The notes under the pieces: model-generated
What the model was told of the DNA's origin: nothing
What the model saw: the letters and a program-made list of their open reading frames with translations, nothing else
Database searches by the model: none
Shown: piece by piece, positions 37,403 through 45,788 of the stretch
Layout of the letters: every line of letters starts with the position of its first letter
Numbering within the stretch: the stretch's first letter is position 1
Program-made: the position numbers and the translations under genes
Assembly: GCF_003173735.1 (NCBI RefSeq)
Contig: NZ_CP029551.1
Span: 2,628,001-2,692,000, forward strand
Reading direction: 5' to 3'
DNA from: Methylobacterium radiodurans
Lineage (GTDB): Bacteria > Pseudomonadota > Alphaproteobacteria > Rhizobiales > Beijerinckiaceae
DNA: 64,000 bases

Positions 37403-37494
37403 TGTGCCGGCCAGACGGCGGCACGACAACGGTCCGGCCCTCGGGCGGACCAGCGTGAATGCAGAGAAGCATGTTGCTCCACGGAGGATATGTT
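37403..37494 (+). promoter_or_regulatory. ROSE-like RNA thermometer in the hsp20 leader
   Basis: The last hairpin pairs CTCC (37477-37480) with GGAG (37483-37486), burying the Shine-Dalgarno GGAGGA (37483-37488) seven to eight nt before the ATG. The next position outward is G opposite G within a TTGCT motif, the arrangement known in ROSE elements of rhizobial small heat-shock genes, where a G-G pair makes the helix melt on heating. Upstream hairpins of the leader were not modelled. Confidence 0.65.
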
Positions 37495-37962
37495 ATGCGT
37501 CAGTTCGATCTTGCTCCCCTCTACCGCTCCACCGTCGGCTTCGACCGGCTGTTCTCGGCCCTCGACCAGTTCGTCAGCGCCGACAGCGTCCCGAGCTATC
37601 CGCCCTACAACATCGAGCGCACCGGCGAGAACGCGTACCGGATCACCGTCGCGGTCGCCGGCTTCACCGAGGCCGATCTGTCGATCGAGGTCAAGGAGAA
37701 CGCGCTGACCCTGAAGGGCGAGCGCAAGGGCGACACGGCCCGCCGCGTGGAAGTGCTGCACCAGGGCATCGCCGCCCGCGGTTTCGAGCGCCGGTTCCAG
37801 CTCGCCGACTACGTCCAGGTGACGGGCGCGGCGCTGGAGAACGGCCTCCTCCACATCGATCTCGTGCGCGAGATTCCGGAGGCGAAGAAGCCGCGCCAGA
37901 TCCAGATCGCCAGCGGCCGCAAGCCCGAGGCGATCGAGGGTGAGGTGCAGCAGGCGGCCTGA
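37495..37962 (+). CDS. Small heat-shock protein Hsp20/IbpA
   Basis: A 155-residue alpha-crystallin-type chaperone. It starts MRQFDLAPLYRSTVGFDRLF, followed by PPYNIERTGENAYRITVAVA, the GFTEADLSIEVKENALTLKG strands and a FERRFQLADYVQVTGA end of the domain. It holds unfolding proteins for refolding during heat stress. Expression is probably controlled by an RpoH promoter and a ROSE thermometer directly upstream, and a terminator follows. The start is fixed by the SD GGAGGA. Confidence 0.95.
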   Translation: MRQFDLAPLYRSTVGFDRLFSALDQFVSADSVPSYPPYNIERTGENAYRITVAVAGFTEADLSIEVKENALTLKGERKGDTARRVEVLHQGIAARGFERRFQLADYVQVTGAALENGLLHIDLVREIPEAKKPRQIQIASGRKPEAIEGEVQQAA

Positions 37963-37985
37963 TCCGTCAGAACCGCGTGAGGGAG

Positions 37986-38012
37986 CGCCCCGGCCACCGG
38001 CCGGGGCGTTTT
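37986..38012 (+). terminator. Rho-independent terminator after hsp20
   Basis: CGCCCCGGCC (37986-37995), a 3-nt loop, GGCCGGGGCG (37999-38008) and TTTT. It is placed just after hsp20 and could also serve the convergent 38022-38321 gene. Confidence 0.85.
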
Positions 38013-38021
38013 CGTGTGCCC

Positions 38022-38321
38022 TCAGAAATCGCCGAACCAGTCGCCGACGCCCGGCTCGAAGCAGGTGTAACCCACGAAGCAGCGCGGCGTGTCGCGAGTG
38101 GGCACGAAGCCCGCCCGGGTCACCTCGGTCGGCGCGCAGAAATTGCGGTCGCGGACGTAGCGGTCGTAGGTGGGCCCGCCGGTGCCGAGCACGATGGCGC
38201 CCGCGCGGAGCACGGTGGCGCGGGCCTGCTTGCAGGTCATCGTCGTGGTGTCCGGCCGCCCCTGCGCGCTCGCGGCGCTCGCGGTGACGGTCAGCAGAAG
38301 GGCGGTGAGGACGTGGCGCAT
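38022..38321 (-). CDS. Small exported Cys-containing protein
   Basis: A 99-residue protein, family not recognised. MRHVLTALLLTVTASAASAQ is a signal peptide with a clear cleavage site. The mature part has four Cys (MTCKQA, NFCAPT, PRCFVGYTCFEP), so two disulfides in the periplasm are likely. It has an EcfG-like promoter candidate upstream and ends next to the hsp20 terminator. Confidence 0.78.
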   Translation of the reverse strand: MRHVLTALLLTVTASAASAQGRPDTTTMTCKQARATVLRAGAIVLGTGGPTYDRYVRDRNFCAPTEVTRAGFVPTRDTPRCFVGYTCFEPGVGDWFGDF

Positions 38322-38353
38322 GGGCGATCCCGCTCCCTGTCGGGCAGGAGGGG

Positions 38354-38378
38354 AACGCCGAGGCGGATGCAGGTTTCC
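38354..38378 (-). promoter_or_regulatory. Possible EcfG-type stress promoter
   Basis: Minus strand GGAAA (38378-38374), 16 bp, CGTT (38357-38354). One mismatch to the GGAAC-N16/17-CGTT consensus of the PhyR/EcfG general stress sigma factor; it would give a leader of about 27 nt for the small exported protein gene. Confidence 0.35.
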
Positions 38379-38446
38379 GGACCACCGGCATCACGAAGCT
38401 GCCGACCGATCGCGCCGACGCCCGCGCGGATCGAGCGGACTCGGTC

Positions 38447-38914
38447 TCAGAAATCCCCCAGCGCGAGCTGGCCCTGGTTGCCCCGGCTCGGGGTAGGGGC
38501 CTTGCGCTCCTTCGCGGCCGCCTTGCGGGGTTTGGACGCGGCTCGGGCCTCGGTGCCCGCCGAGCCGCGCGGCGTGTGGGACTTCGCCATCCGCTCCTTG
38601 GCCTTGTCGCGGGCGACCGCCTCGGGTGCCTGCGGATCGTCGCTGAGCCACTTGCCGCGCTTGAGCACCTCGTTGACCCGGCCCTGGTTGACGCCGACCT
38701 TGAAGGCGATCTCCTGCTGGGTCATGCCGGTGGTGGCGTGCAGGTCGAGGATCGTCCGGGCGAGCTCGGGCGTCATCTTCTGGCCCGTGAGACGGCGGGC
38801 GGGCTTCACCGTGCGGGTGGCGCGGTCGCGCTCGCGCAGCCGTTCGAGGAGCGCGAGCGCCATGTTCATGCCGTGCTCGCGCAGGGCCTCCTCGAATTCC
38901 TTCAGCGTCGCCAT
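38447..38914 (-). CDS. Helix-turn-helix DNA-binding protein with basic tail
   Basis: A 155-residue protein. The central segment LARTILDLHATTGMTQQEIAFKVGVNQGRVNEVLKRGKWL is a helix-turn-helix resembling transposase/sigma-like HTH (MTQQEIA as turn, NQGRVNEVL as recognition helix). The C-terminal 55 residues are rich in Lys, Arg, Ala and Pro and should bind nucleic acid non-specifically. No regulated gene is evident. It is flanked by a 227-bp gap before the divergent Kdo hydroxylase gene. Confidence 0.75.
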   Translation of the reverse strand: MATLKEFEEALREHGMNMALALLERLRERDRATRTVKPARRLTGQKMTPELARTILDLHATTGMTQQEIAFKVGVNQGRVNEVLKRGKWLSDDPQAPEAVARDKAKERMAKSHTPRGSAGTEARAASKPRKAAAKERKAPTPSRGNQGQLALGDF

Positions 38915-39141
38915 CGACGATCTCTCGCGTCACCGGAAGGGGTGCCGGGCACCCGGAACATTCCTCGAACGTGCCGGATCCGGCCCCGGTTGCGCAACCC
39001 GTGCGCGGGCGCCGCGCTCCGGGCGCGATGCGGATCGCTTCGTCATCCACCGCTAAATCGGTTCGCTGGCGCCGCGGCGGTTGCTCGGCTACATCCCGGA
39101 TCCGTTCACGCGGCGTGACAGCGGCAGGAGTCGTCCGGGAC

Positions 39142-39999
39142 ATGATCAGCCCCATCCTCACCGTCTCGCAGTCGGACGCCCCGCGCTCGCTCGCGGCGGC
39201 GCTGGAGGACGGCGCGGTCCTGCTCTTCCCCGACCTCGACTTCCCGTTCAGCGATTTCGAGCGGCGCTTCGTCGAACGCCCCTTCGCCGACGGCAAGGCC
39301 AAGAACGTCAACATCCGTGGCGCGGAGGCGGAACTGCGCGGGGCGGCCGGCACGCCGGAGGAGCAGGAGGCCCTGCGCCAGCTTCTCGTGCGCTACCGCA
39401 AGTTCGCGGAGGGCATCGTGGACCGTTACCTGCCGGACTATATCGGCCGGGTGAGCTTTGCCGGCACGTCCTACCGGCCCTTCGACGTCGACAGGCGCAA
39501 GCTCAGCTGGCGCCGCGACGACACGCGGCTGCACGTCGACGCCTTCCCGTCGAACCCGATCGGCGAGAAGCGCATCCTGCGCGTCTTCCGCAACATCAAC
39601 CCGAGCGGCCAGCCGCGGCGCTGGCGCGTCGGCGAGGATTTCGGCTCGATGGCCGAGAAGTTTCTGCCGCGGCTACCGGGCTACTCGCCGCTCTCGGCCA
39701 AGCTGCTAGCGGCGCTCCGCATCACCAAGGCGCGGCGCTCGGAGTACGACCACCTGATGCTGCACCTGCACGACGCCCTGAAGCAGGACGAGGCCTACCA
39801 GGCGAGCGCCCCGCAGGCCGACGTGAACTTCCTGCCCGGCCAGACCTGGGTCACCTTCTCGGACCTCGTGATGCACGGGGCGATGGGCGGCCAGTACATG
39901 CTGGAGCAGACCGCCTACCTGCCGGTCGCCGCCCAGGCCGACCCGTCCAAGAGCCCGCAGCGCATCCTGGCGGCCAAGCTCGGCCGCTCGCTGCTCTAG
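39142..39999 (+). CDS. Kdo hydroxylase family protein (Fe(II)/2-oxoglutarate dioxygenase)
   Basis: A 285-residue protein of the Kdo_hydroxy (KdoO) family, which hydroxylates C3 of the Kdo sugar in the lipopolysaccharide core. The iron facial triad is suggested by LHVDAFPSNPIGE (H-x-D) and a distal His in DLVMHGAMGGQYMLEQT. The ATG at 39142 (MISPILTV) is preferred; the longer frame to 38971 is non-coding in style. It lies 12 bp before the ABM gene, and hemC follows, so all three may be cotranscribed. Confidence 0.83.
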   Translation: MISPILTVSQSDAPRSLAAALEDGAVLLFPDLDFPFSDFERRFVERPFADGKAKNVNIRGAEAELRGAAGTPEEQEALRQLLVRYRKFAEGIVDRYLPDYIGRVSFAGTSYRPFDVDRRKLSWRRDDTRLHVDAFPSNPIGEKRILRVFRNINPSGQPRRWRVGEDFGSMAEKFLPRLPGYSPLSAKLLAALRITKARRSEYDHLMLHLHDALKQDEAYQASAPQADVNFLPGQTWVTFSDLVMHGAMGGQYMLEQTAYLPVAAQADPSKSPQRILAAKLGRSLL

Positions 40000-40011
40000 G
40001 AGAGTGCCTCG

Positions 40012-40311
40012 ATGATCCTCGAGATCGCCCAGATCGACGTGAAGCCCGGCATGGAGGCCGAGTTCGAAACCGGCATCAAGCGCGCCTCCGAGATCTTCCG
40101 CGCCGCCAAGGGCTGCGTCAGCTTCAATGTGCGCCGCTCGGTCGAGAAGCCGCAGCGCTACCGCCTGCTGATCGAGTGGGAGACGCTGGAGGCGCACACG
40201 CAGGACTTCACCGGCTCGCAGGCCTGGAAGGACTACCGCGCCATCGTCTCGCCCTGCTTCGAGGCGCCGCCCAGCGTCGAGCACACCGAGCTCGTGCTCC
40301 AGGCCTTCTGA
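40012..40311 (+). CDS. Antibiotic biosynthesis monooxygenase (ABM) fold protein
   Basis: A 99-residue single-domain ferredoxin-like protein: MILEIAQIDVKPGMEAEFE, then GCVSFNVRRSVEKPQRYRLL, EWETLEAHTQDFTGSQAW and the final HTELVLQAF. This matches the ABM family (quinol monooxygenases, heme-degrading enzymes and others). Substrate unknown. It sits 7 bp before hemC and 12 bp after the Kdo hydroxylase gene, consistent with an operon. Confidence 0.87.
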   Translation: MILEIAQIDVKPGMEAEFETGIKRASEIFRAAKGCVSFNVRRSVEKPQRYRLLIEWETLEAHTQDFTGSQAWKDYRAIVSPCFEAPPSVEHTELVLQAF

Positions 40312-40318
40312 GGATCCG

Positions 40319-41242
40319 ATGCTGAACCGCCCCTTGCGCATCGGCACCCGCGGCAGCCCGATGGCGCTCGCCCAGACCGGCATGGTCCGCGACCGCATCG
40401 TCGCAGCCAATCCCGGTCTGGAGACCGAGATCGTCGTGGTGACCACAGTGGCCGACAAAGTGCTGGACCGTCCGCTGTCGGAGATCGGCGGCAAGGGGCT
40501 GTTCACCAAGGAGCTGGAGCAGGCGCTCTTCGCCGACGAGGTGGATGTGGCCGTCCACTCGATGAAGGACGTCGAGACCTGGCTGCCGGACGGGCTGGTG
40601 ATCGCCTGCATCCTGGAGCGCGACGACCCGCGCGACGCCTTCCTGTCGCCCCACGCGGACGGGTTCGCGGGGCTAAAACCCGGCGCGCGCGTCGGCACCT
40701 CCTCGCTGCGGCGCGGCGCCCAGGTGCTGATGCGCCGGCCGGACCTGCAGATCGTGCCGCTGCGGGGCAACGCCAACACCCGCATGCGCAAGCTGGAGGC
40801 AGGCGAGTGCGATGCGACGTTGCTCGCCATCGCTGGCCTGCAGCGGCTTGGTCTGGAGGGCATGGCCCGCTCGGTGCTGGAGACCGACGACATGCTGCCG
40901 GCGGTGGCGCAAGGGGCGCTCGGCATCGAGTGCCGCGCGGACGACGTTGCGGTGCGGGCGCTGCTGGCGCCGGTCGCCTGCGCCCGAACGACGATCGCGG
41001 TCGGCTGCGAGCGTGCGCTCCTGGCCGAGCTCGATGGCTCCTGCCGCACGCCGATCGCGGCGCTGGCTAAGATCGACGGCGAGCGGCTGCAACTCGACGG
41101 CCTGCTCTTCCTGCCGGACGGCAGCCGGCACTGGGCTGTGACGCGCGGCGGCGCGGTGGCGGACGCCGAGGCGATCGGCCGAGAGGCCGGCGCGGCGCTC
41201 AAGGCGGCAGCCGGCGAAACCTACACGCGCCACCTGCAATAG
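40319..41242 (+). CDS. hemC: Hydroxymethylbilane synthase HemC
   Basis: HemC polymerises four porphobilinogen units to hydroxymethylbilane for heme and cobalamin. The 307-residue length is typical. It shows LRIGTRGSPMALAQ, the IGGKGLFTKELEQAL loop, VAVHSMKDVE with the catalytic Asp nearby, and Cys242 in ELDGSCRTPIAAL, which carries the dipyrromethane cofactor. The start at 40319 lies 7 bp after the ABM gene. Confidence 0.97.
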   Translation: MLNRPLRIGTRGSPMALAQTGMVRDRIVAANPGLETEIVVVTTVADKVLDRPLSEIGGKGLFTKELEQALFADEVDVAVHSMKDVETWLPDGLVIACILERDDPRDAFLSPHADGFAGLKPGARVGTSSLRRGAQVLMRRPDLQIVPLRGNANTRMRKLEAGECDATLLAIAGLQRLGLEGMARSVLETDDMLPAVAQGALGIECRADDVAVRALLAPVACARTTIAVGCERALLAELDGSCRTPIAALAKIDGERLQLDGLLFLPDGSRHWAVTRGGAVADAEAIGREAGAALKAAAGETYTRHLQ

Positions 41243-41285
41243 GCTGCGAGCGGCCCGGTCACGTCCTGGAGACGAGGCGCGATTT

Positions 41286-41457
41286 CCCTCCCCATCCGCG
41301 GGGGAGGGCGGCCCCTGCGTCAGCAGGGGTCGGGTGAGGGGAACCCAGCGTCCGGAAGGGGCGCGGCCTTCAGGCAGGGCTGAGCCCTATTCCGCACCGT
41401 CGCCCCCCTCACCCGGCCCGCTTCGCGGGCCACCAGCTCCCGCAGAGGCGAGAGGGG
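41286..41457. repeat. Composite palindromic intergenic repeat
   Basis: An outer hairpin (CCCTCCCC...GGGGGAGGG, 41287-41308), a second hairpin (CCCCTGC/GCAGGGG, 41312-41329) and GGGTGAGGGG (41332-41341) are followed by an inner spacer. A mirrored half follows: CCCCTCACC (41405-41413), GGCCCGC/GCGGGCC (41415-41431) and a CTC...GAGAGGGG end. The same order of parts occurs inside the helicase gene at 43720-43916. Confidence 0.8.
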
Positions 41458-41517
41458 TGGGCGGACAGGTGGCGATTGATCAACCAGTCGCACGGCCACC
41501 ACTCCGGAGGGCGATGT

Positions 41518-41856
41518 CTACTTCGACGTGGAGAACAACCGCGAGATGAACCAGAGCGGCACCACCACCACGGCGCCCGCCAGGATCCAGCCGCCGAAAT
41601 CGTGGAAGGTCGCGAGGCCGAGGTCGATCAGCGCGCGGGCCGAATCGTAGGCGTGCCAGAACAGCTGCCCGGGCGTGAGCCCGAGCATCGCCATGAAGGC
41701 GCCGACGAGAACCGACAGGAAGAGAAGCCGCAGGAACACCGCCGTCGGCGAGCCGCCGATGAAGCGGCGCAGGGCGTTGTCGCGGCCGCGATGGGGCTCG
41801 CCCGGATAGGCCTGGTACGGTCCGCCCGCGCGGTGCCTGTCGTGCTCGACCATCAT
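41518..41856 (-). CDS. DUF6460 membrane protein
   Basis: A 112-residue protein: a short hydrophilic N terminus, RRFIGGSPTAVFLRLLFLSV and a following hydrophobic helix. GQLFWHAYDSARALIDLG precedes a second helix (GGWILAGAVVVVPLWFISRL). This layout matches DUF6460. Function unknown. Start at 41856 or 41853 (two adjacent ATGs). It is convergent with hemC and divergent from the esterase gene (259 bp, no other feature seen). Confidence 0.78.
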   Translation of the reverse strand: MMVEHDRHRAGGPYQAYPGEPHRGRDNALRRFIGGSPTAVFLRLLFLSVLVGAFMAMLGLTPGQLFWHAYDSARALIDLGLATFHDFGGWILAGAVVVVPLWFISRLFSTSK

Positions 41857-42115
41857 CTGCCTGCGACCTTCGTGTTCGCGTCCGGTGCCATTCGGGATCA
41901 TGCGACTCAAGAGCCCCCGAACCCGGCGGAAGCGTGACACGCGCGTCACACCCCCGACGAAACTCCCCTCCGGCTCGGGCGTTGGGCGGTTTCACCGGCT
42001 TGGCCGAGATGGCAACGCAAGCTTGAGCCGCCAAGATATCCGCACACGGCGCGCACGACAGAGGCGGGCCGCACGCCCTATCCTGTGCGGCCGAACACAC
42101 GGAACGACCGAGACA

Positions 42116-43072
42116 ATGATCGACCACGCCCTGTTCGACCCGGCGACGATCGATCCGGAAACCCTGCGCCTCAACGCCGAGGTCGTGGCCGCCCACGCCG
42201 CGCAGGCGGACCCGTGGACGCTGCCGATCGCCGAGGTGAGGGCGCGGCGCCGCGCCGGCACGCAGGCCTCGCCGGCGATGCCGCGCAGCGCCCGCGCCGA
42301 GACCATGCTGATCGACGGGCCTGGCGGCGCGCTGCCGCTGCGGGTGATCCGCCCGCGGCCGGGCGTGAAGCTGCGCGGCGCCTACCTGCACATCCACCGC
42401 GGCGGCTGGGTCTGGGGCGCGGCCGACGAGCAGGATCCCTGGCTGGAGCGCATCGCCGACACCTGCGGCTTCGTCTGCCTGTCGGTCGAGTACCGGCTCG
42501 CGCCCGAGCATCCCTACCCGGCGGCCCTCCTCGATTGCGAGGCCGCGGCCCTCTGGCTCGCCGGGCCCGGCCGGGTGGAGTTCGGGATTTCGGCGTTGAC
42601 GATCGGCGGCGAATCGGTCGGCGCGCACCTCGCCGTGATGGTGCTGCTGCGCCTGCGCGACCGGCACAACCTGCCGCGCGCCTTCCGGGGCGCGAACCTC
42701 AACGCGGGCTTCTACGATCTGGGCCTGACACCGTCCGTTCGCAATTGGGGGTCCGAGCGCCTCGTGGTGAACACCGAGGACCTCACCCGCTTCGCCGACG
42801 ACTACGTGCGCGAGGGCATCGACCGGCGCCGCCCCGACGTCTCGCCGATCTACGCTGATCTGAAGGGCCTGCCACCGGCGCTCTTCACCATCGGCACCGC
42901 CGACCCGCTCCTCGACGACACGCTCTACATGGCCGTGCGCTGGGCGGCGGCCGGCAATGGCGGCCACACGGCGGTCTACGCGGGCGGCTGCCACATCTTC
43001 GTGCGCTACCCCGGTGCGATGACCGAGCGGGCGCTGGAACTCATCGACCGCTTCCTGATGGCGCTCGCCTGA
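42116..43072 (+). CDS. Alpha/beta hydrolase fold-3 (acetyl esterase/lipase)
   Basis: A 318-residue hormone-sensitive-lipase-like esterase. The oxyanion motif reads IHRGGWVWGAADEQD, the nucleophile GGESVGAHLA, the acid is in IGTADPLLDDT and the His in GGCHIFVRYPGA. The ATG at 42116 (MIDHALFDP) begins the family's N-terminal cap. Its stop codon overlaps the likely CTG start of the helicase gene. Confidence 0.9.
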   Translation: MIDHALFDPATIDPETLRLNAEVVAAHAAQADPWTLPIAEVRARRRAGTQASPAMPRSARAETMLIDGPGGALPLRVIRPRPGVKLRGAYLHIHRGGWVWGAADEQDPWLERIADTCGFVCLSVEYRLAPEHPYPAALLDCEAAALWLAGPGRVEFGISALTIGGESVGAHLAVMVLLRLRDRHNLPRAFRGANLNAGFYDLGLTPSVRNWGSERLVVNTEDLTRFADDYVREGIDRRRPDVSPIYADLKGLPPALFTIGTADPLLDDTLYMAVRWAAAGNGGHTAVYAGGCHIFVRYPGAMTERALELIDRFLMALA

Positions 43073-45783
43073 GCGCGGATCACTTACCCCCGGCCTTCCG
43101 GGCCTGGTTCTCGGGGCGCGGCTGGAGTCCGCGCCCGCACCAGCTCGATCTCCTGCGCATCGCGGGCGAGGGCCGCTCCGCGCTCCTCGTCGCGCCGACC
43201 GGGGCCGGCAAGACGCTGGCCGGCTTCCTACCGAGCCTCGTCGGCTTGAGCGCCACGAAGGCGTCGCAGCGCCGGGGGCTTCACACCCTCTACGTCTCGC
43301 CCCTGAAGGCGCTCGCGGTCGACATCGCCCGCAACCTGGAGGCGCCGGTGGCCGAGATGGGGCTGCCGGTCCGCGTCGAGACCCGCACCGGCGACACCCC
43401 GGCGCACAAGCGCACCCGCCAGATCGCGCGCCCGCCCGACATCCTGCTGACGACGCCCGAGCAGCTCGCCTTGCTGATCGCCCACCGCGAGGCGGCGGAC
43501 CTGCTTGCGAACCTCCGCTGCGTGATCCTCGACGAGCTGCACGCGCTGGTGACCTCGAAGCGGGGCGATCTTCTCTCGCTGGCGCTGGCGCGGCTGCACC
43601 GCCTGAGCCCGGGGCTGACCGCGATCGGCCTGTCGGCCACGGTGCGGGAGCCGGACGAGCTGAGGAAGTATCTCGTGCCGCAGCGGCCGAGCGGTGCGGA
43701 TGATCCGAATGCCGCGGATCCCCTCTCCCAGCGCGCGGGGAGAGGGCCGCGTCTCCCCCTCGTCGGGGAGCGCGGCGAGCCGGCAGGCGAGGGTGAGGGG
43801 ACTTCGACGGACGAGCCTCGCCCTGCGCCCCCCCCTCACCCCCGCTCCGGCTTCGCTCCCCGCGGGCTCGGCGGGGTGCCCGCCCCCCTCTCCCCGCCCA
43901 GCGGGGAGAGGGGGGCGACCGGCTTGGCCGACCTCGTGGTGGTGAAGGGCGGCGCCCCACCGGACCTGCGCCTGCTCGAATCGAACCGTCCGCTGCCGCT
44001 CGCCGGGCACACCGCCCACCAGTCGATGCCGGCGATCTACGAATTGATCCGCCAGCACCGCACGGTGCTGGTCTTCGTCAACACACGGCTGCAGGCCGAG
44101 TACACCTTCCAGGAACTCTGGCGCCTCAACGACGACGTGCTGCCGATCGCGCTCCATCACGGCTCTCTCGACGCGCAGCAGCGCCGTCGGGTCGAGGCCG
44201 CGATGGCGGCGGGGCAGTTGCGCGCCATCGTGTGCACCGCGACCCTCGATCTCGGCATCGACTGGGGCGACGTCGACTTGGTGGTCAACATCGGCGCACC
44301 GAAGGGGGCGAGCCGGATCATGCAGCGGATCGGGCGGGCCAACCACCGGATGGACGAGCCCTCGAAGGCCTACCTGGTCCCGGCCAACCGCTTCGAGATC
44401 CTGGAGTGCCGCGCGGCCCTCGACGCCGTCGAGGAGGCCGCCCAGGACACGCCTGACGCGCGGGTCGGCGCCCTCGACGTGCTCGCCCAGCATGTGCTCG
44501 GCATGGCCTGCGCCGACGCCTTCGATCCGCTGCACCTGTACGAGGAGATCGTCTCGGCCGCGCCCTATGCGAAGCTCGCCTGGGAGGATTTCGAGGCGGT
44601 GGTCGATTACGTGGCGACCGGCGGCTACGCGCTGCGCGCCTACGAGCGCTTCGCCAAGATCCTGCGCGGCCCGGACGGGCTCTGGCGGGTGCGCGACGCC
44701 CGCACCGCCCAGCAGTACCGGATGAACATCGGCACCATCGTGGAATCCGCGAAGGTGAAGGTGCGCCTCGTCCGCTCGGTGCGGGCCAAGCCAGGGACCA
44801 TCCTGCCGAAGACCGGCCGGGTGCTCGGCGAGATCGAGGAGGATTTCGCCGAGACGCTGACCGTCGGCGACACGTTCCTGTTCTCCGGCGAGGTGCTACG
44901 CTTCGAGGGGCTGATGGAGGACGAGGCGATGGTGACGCGGGCCGGGCCCGGCACCGACCCGGCCATCCCGAGCTACGCGGGATCGAAATTCCCGCTCTCG
45001 ACCTTCCTGGCCGCACGCGTGCGGGCCCTGATCGCCGATCCATTCGAGTGGGACCGCCTGCCGCGCCAAGTGGCCGACTACCTCGTGCAGCAGCGCAGCC
45101 GCTCCGTGCTGCCCGGGCCGCGCGACCTGCTGGTCGAGACCTTCCCGCGGGCCAAGCGCTCCTACCTGTCGGCCTTTCCGTTCGAGGGCAGGCTCGCCCA
45201 CCAGACGCTCGGCATGCTGCTCACCCGGCGGCTGGAGCGGGCGGGCCTGCGCCCACTCGGTTTCGCCGCCAACGATTACGGCCTCGCGATCTGGATGACG
45301 CGCGACATCTCGGAGCGCATCGCCCGCGAGCCCGGCTTCCTCGCCGAACTCTTCGCCCAAGACATGCTGGGGGACGACCTCGAGGCGTGGCTTGCCGAAT
45401 CCGCGATGATGAAGCGCACCTTCCGGCAATGCGCGGTGATCGCCGGGCTGATTGAGCGGCGCCATCCCGGTCAGAAGAAGACCGGGCGGCAGGTCACGAT
45501 CTCCACGGATCTGGTCTACGACGTGCTGCGCAAGCACCAGCCCGACCACCTGCTCCTGCGCGCCGCGCGCCAGGATGCGGCAACCGGACTCCTCGACGTG
45601 AGGCGCCTCGGCATGATGCTAGAGCGCATCCAGGGGCGAATCATCCACCGGGCGCTCGACCGCGTCTCGCCGCTCTCCGTCTCCGTGATGCTGGAGATCG
45701 GGCGCGAGAAGGTCTACGGCGAGGGCGCGGACGAGATCCTGGCCGAGGCCGAGGCGCAGCTTCTCGAAGAGGCGCTTGGCTAG
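43069..45783 (+). CDS. Ligase-associated DNA-damage-response DEXH-box helicase (Lhr-like)
   Basis: A 904-residue helicase. Walker A is APTGAGKTLAGF near residue 48, DEXH is LDELHALVTSK, and the second RecA domain is marked by TATLDLGIDWGDVDLV and MQRIGRANHR. It belongs to a bacterial DNA-repair set that usually also holds an ATP-dependent ligase, an exonuclease-like protein and PdeM; only PdeM follows here. The frame is open back to 43069 without any ATG, GTG or TTG before 43246, inside the Walker A region, so a CTG start overlapping the upstream stop (CTGA) is most likely. A palindromic repeat is inserted in frame at about residues 218-283. Confidence 0.85.
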   Translation: MSADHLPPAFRAWFSGRGWSPRPHQLDLLRIAGEGRSALLVAPTGAGKTLAGFLPSLVGLSATKASQRRGLHTLYVSPLKALAVDIARNLEAPVAEMGLPVRVETRTGDTPAHKRTRQIARPPDILLTTPEQLALLIAHREAADLLANLRCVILDELHALVTSKRGDLLSLALARLHRLSPGLTAIGLSATVREPDELRKYLVPQRPSGADDPNAADPLSQRAGRGPRLPLVGERGEPAGEGEGTSTDEPRPAPPPHPRSGFAPRGLGGVPAPLSPPSGERGATGLADLVVVKGGAPPDLRLLESNRPLPLAGHTAHQSMPAIYELIRQHRTVLVFVNTRLQAEYTFQELWRLNDDVLPIALHHGSLDAQQRRRVEAAMAAGQLRAIVCTATLDLGIDWGDVDLVVNIGAPKGASRIMQRIGRANHRMDEPSKAYLVPANRFEILECRAALDAVEEAAQDTPDARVGALDVLAQHVLGMACADAFDPLHLYEEIVSAAPYAKLAWEDFEAVVDYVATGGYALRAYERFAKILRGPDGLWRVRDARTAQQYRMNIGTIVESAKVKVRLVRSVRAKPGTILPKTGRVLGEIEEDFAETLTVGDTFLFSGEVLRFEGLMEDEAMVTRAGPGTDPAIPSYAGSKFPLSTFLAARVRALIADPFEWDRLPRQVADYLVQQRSRSVLPGPRDLLVETFPRAKRSYLSAFPFEGRLAHQTLGMLLTRRLERAGLRPLGFAANDYGLAIWMTRDISERIAREPGFLAELFAQDMLGDDLEAWLAESAMMKRTFRQCAVIAGLIERRHPGQKKTGRQVTISTDLVYDVLRKHQPDHLLLRAARQDAATGLLDVRRLGMMLERIQGRIIHRALDRVSPLSVSVMLEIGREKVYGEGADEILAEAEAQLLEEALG
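43720..43916 (+). repeat. Palindromic repeat element inside the helicase coding sequence
   Basis: Outer hairpin CCCCTCTCCC/GGGGAGAGGG (43720-43746), GGTGAGGGG (43792-43800) and its mirror CCCCTCACC (43832-43840), and a terminal CCCCTCTCCCCG/CGGGGAGAGGGG hairpin (about 43884-43914). The composition and order match the intergenic repeat at 41286-41457. It is read through in frame and encodes a Pro/Gly/Arg/Ser-rich stretch between the LRKYLVPQ and LADLVVVKGG segments of the helicase. Confidence 0.8.
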
Positions 45784-45788
45784 AGCCG

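Noticed and set aside
38022..41242. Genomic island or defence system
   Set aside because: No integrase, tRNA, direct repeats or composition shift; the genes are ordinary core functions.
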